Positions 56,733-64,000 of a stretch of DNA of 64,000 nt are shown here, piece after piece. The position numbers and the translations under genes are program-made. Under the pieces are notes generated by a model. It did not search any database. It worked only from the letters and a program-made list of their open reading frames with translations, and was not told where the DNA came from. The DNA is from an uncultured Candidatus Saccharibacteria bacterium. Lineage in GTDB: Bacteria > Patescibacteriota > Saccharimonadia > Saccharimonadales > Saccharimonadaceae. Position 1 is the first letter of the stretch, and each line of letters opens with the position of its first letter. The DNA lies in contig CAMYXA010000001.1 in NCBI GenBank assembly GCA_947302975.1, positions 1-64,000 on the forward strand, given 5' to 3'.

Positions 56733-57833
56733 ATGAGAATTGAAGTTACACAAGAAAAACTATCGAAAGCATTAAATATTGTGAGCCGAGTCGCAACTGG
56801 TCGTGTTGCTCTTCCAGTTCTTAATAACGTTCTTATTAAAGTTAATGAGAAGAAAGTTACATTCACAACAACTAACCTTGATATGGCTGTTGTTGATTAT
56901 TTGCCAGTTTCTAAATCTGATGAAGGTGTAATTACGGTCCCAGCGAGACTTCTTGCTGACTTTGTCTCTAATCTTCCGAAGGGTGAGGTGATTGAAATTT
57001 CGAATGATGACACTAGGATCACCATTAAGGCTGAGAAATATTCCTCAATTATTAATGGTACACAGGCAGATGATTTCCCTGAACTTCCTGAGATTAATGA
57101 GAAAGAAGCTGTCATCTTTGAGGTTGGGATGGATGATTTTAAGAATAGTGTAAACCAGGTTATTATTGCTAGCTCAAACGATCTTACTCGCCCAGCACTC
57201 ACTGGTGTTTACTTTAATACTATTGATAAGGAACTCGCAATCGCTGCAACGGATGGTTATAGGCTCGCTGAGAAGGTCTTGGTGGAAAAAGTGGAAAGTG
57301 AAGTTTCTGCGATCGTTCCTACCGCTACACTTCAAGAAGTTATGAGATCAATTAGCGATGATGTCGAAAAAATTGAAATTTCATTTAGTGAGGATTTGGT
57401 TCGTTTCCGTCTTGGGGAGGTCGAGATTATTTCGAAGCTTATTGACGGTTCATTCCCTGATTATCGCAAACTATTCCCTAACGATAATAATATTGAAGCA
57501 AAGCTTCCAAAGTCTGAGCTTTCACGCGTGACAAAACTCGCTGCGCTGTTCGCTAAAGAAGTTGGTGGTTCAATTATTTGTGAAACTAGGAAGCCAAACA
57601 TCTTCTCAATTCGTTCGGTGGCTAATGAGTTTGGTGAAAATAATTCCGAGATTGAAACTAGTATTGAGGAAGAGGGTCGCGTGAACCTTAATTCGAGATT
57701 CTTGATTGATGCCTTGAATGCTCTTGAGGAAGATGAGATTATCTTTAGTTTCTCTGATAAGATTTCCCCAGTTCTTCTTAAAAATGCTAAGAGTAATAAA
57801 TATACGCATATTATTATGCCGCTCAATTCATGA
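56733..57833 (+). CDS. dnaN: DNA polymerase III beta clamp
   Basis: 'MRIEVTQEKLSKALNIVSRVATGRVALPVLNNVLIKV...', C-terminal 'VLLKNAKSNKYTHIIMPL'. Confidence 0.97.
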   Translation: MRIEVTQEKLSKALNIVSRVATGRVALPVLNNVLIKVNEKKVTFTTTNLDMAVVDYLPVSKSDEGVITVPARLLADFVSNLPKGEVIEISNDDTRITIKAEKYSSIINGTQADDFPELPEINEKEAVIFEVGMDDFKNSVNQVIIASSNDLTRPALTGVYFNTIDKELAIAATDGYRLAEKVLVEKVESEVSAIVPTATLQEVMRSISDDVEKIEISFSEDLVRFRLGEVEIISKLIDGSFPDYRKLFPNDNNIEAKLPKSELSRVTKLAALFAKEVGGSIICETRKPNIFSIRSVANEFGENNSEIETSIEEEGRVNLNSRFLIDALNALEEDEIIFSFSDKISPVLLKNAKSNKYTHIIMPLNS

Positions 57834-58825
57834 TTATAAAGACCGTCAAGCTTACGAATTTTAGAAATCACTCTGAGTATGTCTTAGAGTGTAAGGATTC
57901 GACGTCGCTAATCTTGGGGGAGAATGGATGTGGAAAAACTTCGGTGCTTGAGGCGATTTATATTGCGACGAGGGGTAAGAGTTTTCGAGCGGTTGATGCG
58001 GACATCTTGAAGAGGGGTGAGGAATTCTACCGAGTTGAGGTTGAATATATTAGTGGTGAGAAGGCGGTGGTGGCGTACGATGGTGAGTCGAAAACCTTCC
58101 TTATTGATGATAAAAAGACGAAGAGGCTTTCGAAGAAAAATAAATATCCGGTGGTGTTGTTTTTGCCGTCTGATCTTAATTTGATGTCTTCTTCGCCAAC
58201 GAGTCGAAGGGATTATTTTGATCGTGTGTTTGGGCAATTTGACGCAATGTATGGTGTTTCCCTTTCTAAATACGAAAAGGCCCTGAAACAACGAAATGAA
58301 CTTCTGAAAAAGGAATATTTGAAGCCTGACGAGGTGTTTTATTGGAATCTGTTACTTGCAAAGTATGGGATGGAAGTGGTTTTGAAACGTAAAGCGTTCA
58401 TCGATGAAATTAATGAGAAGCTCACAGATGTTTATCAATCGATTGCGGAGAATGAAGATACTGTTCAGATTGAACTTGAGACGATGGTGGATGGAGATGA
58501 GAATGGATATATAAAGGCGCTCGAGAGCGATTTTGAGCGTGATAGAATTTTGGGGCACACGAGGTTTGGTGTGCACAAAGATGATTTTATTTTTAAGTTT
58601 AATGGAAAAGTAGCAAATGGTTCAGCGTCGCGTGGAGAGGTGCGATCGATTATCTTGGCACTAAAGTTTATTGAAGCAGAAATGCTCAAAAAGAAGTTGG
58701 GGCAAAATCCGATTGTTTTACTTGATGATGTCTTTTCGGAGCTCGATGAGACCAGAAGAAGATGCCTCGTGAAGAACTTCCGGGACAATCAGGTTATTAT
58801 TACTAGTGTCGAAAGTATTGAGTGA
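57830..58825 (+). CDS. recF: DNA replication/repair protein RecF
   Basis: 'LILGENGCGKTSVLEAIYIATRGKSFR', 'ASRGEVRSIILALKFIEAEML', 'PIVLLDDVFSELDETRR'. Confidence 0.96.
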   Translation: MIIKTVKLTNFRNHSEYVLECKDSTSLILGENGCGKTSVLEAIYIATRGKSFRAVDADILKRGEEFYRVEVEYISGEKAVVAYDGESKTFLIDDKKTKRLSKKNKYPVVLFLPSDLNLMSSSPTSRRDYFDRVFGQFDAMYGVSLSKYEKALKQRNELLKKEYLKPDEVFYWNLLLAKYGMEVVLKRKAFIDEINEKLTDVYQSIAENEDTVQIELETMVDGDENGYIKALESDFERDRILGHTRFGVHKDDFIFKFNGKVANGSASRGEVRSIILALKFIEAEMLKKKLGQNPIVLLDDVFSELDETRRRCLVKNFRDNQVIITSVESIE

Positions 58826-60985
58826 TAGATACGTCTTGTATTCTGGATGCTCTTCGTAGTATTTCTCGGTGAAGGCTAGGACGATGTTGTCGGTCCCTTC
58901 AAAACCTTTGAGGTTATTGTAGGCGGTCTTGTCTGACGAATATTGCTTTAGGGTTGAGAGGGCGCGGTTGATGGAAACGTAGCGCTGGGCGTATTTGTAG
59001 TTGTTCCAGTATGGGTTACTGGAAGAATTTACGAAGGCGGCGCCTGAGGCGATTTGTTTTTCTTCATCGGTGGCATTATTGAAGAGGGAGACTGAATCGA
59101 CGGAGTTTGTGAATAGTGAAAGGAATGACGAACTCTGCTTCAAAGATGAGAGGATGCCGGCATCGATAGTGCCGAGGGGAGTTTTTCGCTCGTTATTGTA
59201 GAGAATGAATTTGGCGAGGTATGAGCCTGGTTTCACTTCGCGGTTTCCGCTGGCGTTTAAGGTTGTGTTGTTGTTAATAAATTCTTGAAATTCTTGATTG
59301 TTGTATGGATCATATTGAGTGGAGGTGTCGAAGGTGGCGATGGCTGAGCCATGGACGGTTCCGACGGCGCCGATGGTCTTCAGGGTGGTGTTGTTACCGA
59401 AGGTGGTTAAGAAGTTTTGTTCGCTGGAGTCGGCGGAGGCGGATGGGATAAGGATGTCGAGTGGGGATTTTTTGAGGACTCCAAAATTATAGATTAGGGA
59501 GCCGAGGAAAGTATTTTTTGAAGTTGGGTCGAGTGGGCTTCTGGTCATACGATCAACTTCGTTGTTTAGAGCAGCGATGCGGGTTACTTCTTTGTTGTAG
59601 GCAAGAGCGGCGCTTTCGTCGCCGGCGGTACCACCGCTAGCCATAGCGAGTCTGCGTCCGACGTTGGCTGCACCTTCAGCGAGTAATTCCCCGCCGGAAA
59701 TGCCATGAATTGATTCGGTGAATGAGTTGTTGATGAGGGAGCTAGAGATGGTTGGGATGAGCGGTGACAAAATTGAGAGCTCGGCAGTTTCGACGCTAGA
59801 CGAAATGAAGCGTGAGATTGAGCCCTTGATTTTATTTGAGAATGAAGAGAGGGTGGATTTGATGGTCGAGAAAATTGAATCGTCGCTTGCTGGGGTGCCA
59901 GCGCGAGAAAGTTGGTTTCTGGTTGTATCGAGGATACGATCAGAGGAGAAGTTTTTGGTCTCGTCTTTGGAGACAGAGTGACCGGAGGTGATGGCATAGA
60001 GGGATGGGGATTCGAGTGGGGTTCCTGACAAATGAATAACTTCGCCGGTTTCGGTGTCTACAACTTCGGTTTCGGCGCTTTCGTTCAAAAAGTTCATGGC
60101 GGCGTTAACTTCGGAAGTGTCACCATAGCCAGCTTTCATTTTGCTGATAGTCTCCATGAAATAGAGGAAGAAGGTGCTGGAGCGTTGTTCTTTGGAGATA
60201 GTGTCAGCAGTTTTTAGGATGTCGGCAGATTGGAGCGCGGACTCGGTTTTGGTGCTGGCTGGATTACCTAGACGGACAGAGTCGATTAGTGCTGAGGCAT
60301 CTGTGGTATCGGTATTGGTGGTGGCGGAGTTTTTGTATGGAGTTTCGACATTTTTGGTGGCGATGACGGAGTTGATTGTGATGTCGCTGCCTTTTTTCAT
60401 GGCAGAGTCGAGGACCTCTTCGAAAGATTTTCCGTCGGTGTAGTTGTTACGGTTGGTGCCAAGATCTTTGAAGACGCGGACTGCGGCATCGTCGTAATAG
60501 AAGGCGGCGCAGGTGTAGGTGGATTCGTTGAAGGCGCGATAAAGAGATGCATCGCTTTGGAAGGCATCATAGAGAGATGAGTCGGAGAGGAGCTTGCCTT
60601 CGTTTTTTAGGACGGTTCCCTGTGGATTTTCGGAGAAGTTGCCGTTTTCGTCGACTGAGCCGATTTCGATGCCAAACTCTTTAAGATTTTCGATAGTGTC
60701 GCTAGGCAGAGAGCCTTGGCGAAGGGTTTCGATGAAAACCCATTCCTTATCGATAGTGTTGTTGGCACATTGGACGTCGGTGGCTTCGGTTAAGGCGGAG
60801 CCAATCATGTCTGGAATGTGATTACCGAGGCTAAAAAAGACGGTCACAACGGCGATTGTGAGGGCGAAAAAGATAAAAAGAATGCCGCCGCGTCGAGGTT
60901 TTATAGGGGATTTGCGTCGTTTTGGAGAATCTCCACCAGAATAGAAGGTGGGGTTTTGTTCGAGAGATCGAGCCTCGTTGACCAT
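58718..60985 (-). CDS. Large hypothetical membrane-anchored protein (755 aa)
   Basis: Single N-terminal TM ('GGILFIFFALTIAVVTVFFSLG'), Ser/Thr/Asn-rich extracytoplasmic region; ATG 9 nt from TATAAT. Confidence 0.7.
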   Translation of the reverse strand: MVNEARSLEQNPTFYSGGDSPKRRKSPIKPRRGGILFIFFALTIAVVTVFFSLGNHIPDMIGSALTEATDVQCANNTIDKEWVFIETLRQGSLPSDTIENLKEFGIEIGSVDENGNFSENPQGTVLKNEGKLLSDSSLYDAFQSDASLYRAFNESTYTCAAFYYDDAAVRVFKDLGTNRNNYTDGKSFEEVLDSAMKKGSDITINSVIATKNVETPYKNSATTNTDTTDASALIDSVRLGNPASTKTESALQSADILKTADTISKEQRSSTFFLYFMETISKMKAGYGDTSEVNAAMNFLNESAETEVVDTETGEVIHLSGTPLESPSLYAITSGHSVSKDETKNFSSDRILDTTRNQLSRAGTPASDDSIFSTIKSTLSSFSNKIKGSISRFISSSVETAELSILSPLIPTISSSLINNSFTESIHGISGGELLAEGAANVGRRLAMASGGTAGDESAALAYNKEVTRIAALNNEVDRMTRSPLDPTSKNTFLGSLIYNFGVLKKSPLDILIPSASADSSEQNFLTTFGNNTTLKTIGAVGTVHGSAIATFDTSTQYDPYNNQEFQEFINNNTTLNASGNREVKPGSYLAKFILYNNERKTPLGTIDAGILSSLKQSSSFLSLFTNSVDSVSLFNNATDEEKQIASGAAFVNSSSNPYWNNYKYAQRYVSINRALSTLKQYSSDKTAYNNLKGFEGTDNIVLAFTEKYYEEHPEYKTYLSLNTFDTSNNNLIVPEVLHEASSSGLIELRKDIIK

Positions 60986-61050
60986 AATATATATATTATA
61001 CCAAAAAATGGACTAAAAGTAAAGGGGTGGATATGGTATAATAGGCTGAA

Positions 61051-62196
61051 ATGGAATCTGTTTTGATCGAAAAATTGATACCTGGCGGACAGGCGCTGGG
61101 AACCCTCGCAGATGGCAAAAAAGCCTTCTTTTGGAATGCACTTCCCGGGGAGACCGTTGATGAATATAGAGTGACCAAGAAAAAGAGTCATTATATTGAA
61201 GCGGTTGCGACCAAGATTTCTAATCCTTCCCTGTTTCGCGTGGAACCGAAGGATGCTTGCTTTTTGTCTACCTCGCCATGGCAGATTATGGATTACGGTT
61301 TCGAGAAGGAGCAAAAAGCGGAACTGGTCCGGGAAGTGTTTCGCCAGAATGATATCTTGATTGATGCACCGGAGGTGGTGAGCGACGAGAAGGATTATTT
61401 CTATCGCAATAAGATGGAGTATGCGCTGTATTGGGATTTTGATACGGAGAAAATTAGTTTAGCATTTCATGAGCGTGGGTCGCACAGAAAGGTGCCGATT
61501 ACTGGTTCTTCGATTGAAAGACCAGAGATTTTTGAGAAGGCAAAACAGGTTGTGGAAGATCTTAACGCACGCCACGAGGAGGCGAGAAAGTATCAGTCAC
61601 TACTTTTAAGATGTGATCAGAATGGCAAGGTTTCGGGTGGTTTGTTTGAGAATGGAAAATCGCATCCGGTTTTTGAAAATCTTTCGGATGAGGTTTTGGG
61701 GTATAAGTATTCATATTCTCCGAACGGGTTCTTCCAGATTAATTTGCCGGTATATGAGATGGCGCTTCAGGAAATGAAGAAATATATTGTGAGTGACGAG
61801 GTGCTTGATCTTTATTCTGGTGTGGGGACGATTGGATTATCGATTGCGCGAGATAAGGATTTGCTTCTAGTTGAGAATAACAAGTTTGCCTTTCAGGAGC
61901 TACAGGCGAATGCTGGCGGCGCGAGAGTACTACTTTGCAATTCCGAAGATGCGCTGGAATATATTCAGCCAGAACAGACTGTGATTGTTGATCCGCCAAG
62001 GGCTGGGTGTGATGAGAAATTGATTAAGAAACTTCTCGAAGTGAGACCTAAGAAGATTATTTATCTTTCATGCAACCCGGCAACGCAGGCGCGCGATGTG
62101 AAAATGTTGATTGAAAAGTTTGAAATTGAAGCAATTAAAACCTTTAACTTTTTCCCGCATACGCCACATATTGAGAACCTAGTTGTTTTAAAATAG
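61051..62196 (+). CDS. TrmA/RumA-family RNA (uracil-5-)-methyltransferase
   Basis: 'GFFQINLPVYEMALQEMKKYI', 'VLDLYSGVGTIGLSIA', 'VDPPRAGCDEKL', 'IIYLSCNPATQARDV'. Confidence 0.93.
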   Translation: MESVLIEKLIPGGQALGTLADGKKAFFWNALPGETVDEYRVTKKKSHYIEAVATKISNPSLFRVEPKDACFLSTSPWQIMDYGFEKEQKAELVREVFRQNDILIDAPEVVSDEKDYFYRNKMEYALYWDFDTEKISLAFHERGSHRKVPITGSSIERPEIFEKAKQVVEDLNARHEEARKYQSLLLRCDQNGKVSGGLFENGKSHPVFENLSDEVLGYKYSYSPNGFFQINLPVYEMALQEMKKYIVSDEVLDLYSGVGTIGLSIARDKDLLLVENNKFAFQELQANAGGARVLLCNSEDALEYIQPEQTVIVDPPRAGCDEKLIKKLLEVRPKKIIYLSCNPATQARDVKMLIEKFEIEAIKTFNFFPHTPHIENLVVLK

Positions 62197-62237
62197 CTTC
62201 ATTTTTAAGGGAAGATGTGTTAAAATTTGAATAAGAC

Positions 62238-62327
62238 GGAAGTGTGTCCGAGTGGTTTAAGGAGCACGCTTGGAAAGCGTGTGTGCGGGCAACCGTACCG
62301 GAGGTTCGAATCCTCTCGCTTCCGCCA
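62238..62327 (+). tRNA. tRNA-Ser (anticodon GGA), encoded CCA
   Basis: Acceptor GGAAGTG/CGCTTCC, anticodon stem CACGC-TTGGAAA-GCGTG, long variable arm, T-arm GGTTCGAATCC, GCCA. Confidence 0.93.
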
Positions 62328-62375
62328 AACAAGTTGGCGTCAGTGACGCGTCCCAAGGGGCGAACGCTTCCGCCA
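62317..62375 (+). repeat. Partial direct copy of tRNA-Ser(GGA) 3' end
   Basis: CGCTTCCGCCA at 62317-62327 and 62365-62375, the second preceded by 'GCGAA' resembling the T-loop. Confidence 0.7.
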
Positions 62376-62414
62376 TTTTATTATTGGTTATAGTGGTGCG
62401 CCACTTGGGGATAT

Positions 62415-63188
62415 ATGTCATCTAATACAACTGTTATTGAGCTTAAAGGAATCACTAAACGCTATGGTTATGGCGATACTGAATCTTTTGCGCTCAGAGA
62501 TTTCGATCTAACCGTGAAACGCGGTGAGTTCATTATGATTATGGGTCCTTCTGGATGTGGGAAGACGACCTTACTTAATACGATCGGTCTTCTAGATCGT
62601 GCAACCGAAGGTTCTTATATTTTGAACGGCGAGGATGTTGCTGGGATTTCTTCGGCTCGCCAATCGAAACTTCGTGCTAAGAAAATTGGTTTTATTTTCC
62701 AGGATTTTAATCTCATTTCTGATCTTCCAGTGATTGATAACGTGGCTTTGCCACTAGTTTACGCTGGTTATTCTAAGACCGCCCAGCTCAAACAAGCTTC
62801 ATCTACACTTTCTCGTTTCCATCTTCAGGAACGCGAGTATTATATGCCATATCAGCTTTCTGGTGGTCAGCAGCAGCGTGTTGCGATTGCTCGCGCTATC
62901 GTTTCTGACCCGGAGATTATCTTGGCAGATGAGCCAACCGGAAACCTCGATTCTCGTAGCTCGCACGTAGTTATGGAAGAGCTCAAAGCAATCCATGAGG
63001 AAGGAAACACGATTATCATGGTGACACACAACCCTTCCCTTACAACTTACGCTACACGCGTGATTAACATGCTTGATGGACAAATTGATACTGATATTAA
63101 GACTGTGTCTGATCAGAATTTGCCAAAGCCAGTTGAAGAACGCACGACCGTGCGCCGTACACGCAAAAAATCAGGGAGGAAAAAATAA
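62415..63188 (+). CDS. ABC transporter ATP-binding protein (MacB/LolD-type)
   Basis: 'IMGPSGCGKTTLLNTIGLLDRATEGSYILNGEDV', 'YQLSGGQQQRVAIARAIVSDPEIILADEPTGNLDS'. Confidence 0.95.
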   Translation: MSSNTTVIELKGITKRYGYGDTESFALRDFDLTVKRGEFIMIMGPSGCGKTTLLNTIGLLDRATEGSYILNGEDVAGISSARQSKLRAKKIGFIFQDFNLISDLPVIDNVALPLVYAGYSKTAQLKQASSTLSRFHLQEREYYMPYQLSGGQQQRVAIARAIVSDPEIILADEPTGNLDSRSSHVVMEELKAIHEEGNTIIMVTHNPSLTTYATRVINMLDGQIDTDIKTVSDQNLPKPVEERTTVRRTRKKSGRKK

Positions 63189-64000
63189 TGTTGGCTCTTA
63201 CTAAAACTCATATTCGTTTGGCTAGAACTGCGATTAAGGAAAATCGCACCCGTTCATTTTTGACCTGCCTTGGTATTGCGATTGGTGTTGCTAGTATCAT
63301 CTTGATTTTGTCGCTCATGGGTAGCATTTCGAGACTTGTTTCAAATCAAGTTAAGAGTATTGGCGCTGACCTCATTGTGGTGCGTCCTAGCTCAAATAAA
63401 GATGTCATGAATGACATCATCTCTGAGTTTACTTCGACTAACACTTATCAAAAGAGCAACCTTGTCCTTAGCGATGTTGAAACGATTGCTGCTATTGAGG
63501 GCGTTTCTGCAGTTTCTCCAATTGGAATTGCAACAAGCACTGTGAAAACTGAGAAAAATACCGTTGAGTCTGTCTCAATTCTCGGTACGAATGCAAACTT
63601 CACCAGCATTCAGCCACTTTCTCTCCGCTTCGGAACATTCCTTAATGATAACTTCGAAGGAAATACCGCTGTGGTTGGACACACGATGTCGCTTCTTCTC
63701 TTCAATACGAACAACCCAGTTGGAAAGACTTTGACTATCCAGGGTAAAAAATTTGTAGTAGTTGGCGTGTTGTCTGAGATTGAAGAATCAATCAACTACA
63801 ATAACGTCGACTTTGATAATGCGGTGATTTTGAACGCAAAGTCGCTTGCTGATGCGATTGGTGGAATCCAGATCCAGCAAATCAATGCAAAGGCTTCAAA
63901 TACTGATGGTATTGAGGCTATTTCCGAGATGATTCAAAGAACCCTCGAGGAAAAGAAGTCTGGCGAGAAGAACTTCACTGTGCTTTATGGTGACGAGATT
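63188..64000 (+). CDS. ABC transporter permease (MacB/FtsX-like), truncated by window end
   Basis: ATG overlaps the upstream TAA (TAATG); 'IRLARTAIKENRTRSFLTCLGIAIGVASIILILSLMGSISRLVSNQVKSIGADLIVVRP'; open to 64000. Confidence 0.88.
   Translation, partial: MLALTKTHIRLARTAIKENRTRSFLTCLGIAIGVASIILILSLMGSISRLVSNQVKSIGADLIVVRPSSNKDVMNDIISEFTSTNTYQKSNLVLSDVETIAAIEGVSAVSPIGIATSTVKTEKNTVESVSILGTNANFTSIQPLSLRFGTFLNDNFEGNTAVVGHTMSLLLFNTNNPVGKTLTIQGKKFVVVGVLSEIEESINYNNVDFDNAVILNAKSLADAIGGIQIQQINAKASNTDGIEAISEMIQRTLEEKKSGEKNFTVLYGDEI

Noticed and set aside
62328-62380. Additional complete tRNA gene after tRNA-Ser(GGA)
   Set aside because: Only the 3' acceptor-like end is present; no D-arm or anticodon arm can be formed.
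1-64000. Possible UGA recoding as in some CPR lineages
   Set aside because: Conserved genes such as recF end in-frame at UGA at the expected place and ORFs are intact with standard stops, so there is no sign of recoding.

Overview
The window looks like chromosomal DNA from a small-genome bacterium, most likely a Candidatus Saccharibacteria/CPR-type episymbiont. That assignment is inferred from gene content and was not tested by a database search. It is gene-dense and uses the standard code. It contains: (1) the 5' part of a 23S rRNA gene (minus strand) with its own promoter and no adjacent 16S gene; (2) a RimK-type ATP-grasp/RimB-protease block with a second ATP-grasp protein; (3) a type IV secretion/pilus-like locus (PrgI, VirB4/TraC, VirB6-like, four VirB2/TrbC-like pilins, phage-lysozyme/CHAP hydrolase) with ComF next to it; (4) groES-groEL under a CIRCE operator; (5) two FISUMP-type surface proteins; (6) ackA, uvrA and a divergent glutamate-racemase-like protein; (7) a large surface polysaccharide locus (rmlABCD, galE, TagGH-like ABC exporter, several glycosyltransferases, GtrA, DUF2142, DUF2304); (8) a secreted LGFP-repeat protein, an LCP-family ligase and a LexA-like protein without a peptidase domain; (9) the replication origin region jag-yidC-rnpA-rpmH / oriC / dnaA-dnaN-recF; (10) two tRNA-Ser genes, each followed by a partial copy of its own 3' end; (11) an MacB-type ABC transporter running off the window end. 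The most notable signals are about 17 genes with a TATAAT-like box 6-9 nt before the ATG (leaderless-type promoters), helically phased A-tracts upstream of the 23S promoter, the tRNA 3'-end duplications, the fused double pilin, the LGFP/lysozyme-like secreted protein and the DNA-binding-only LexA.
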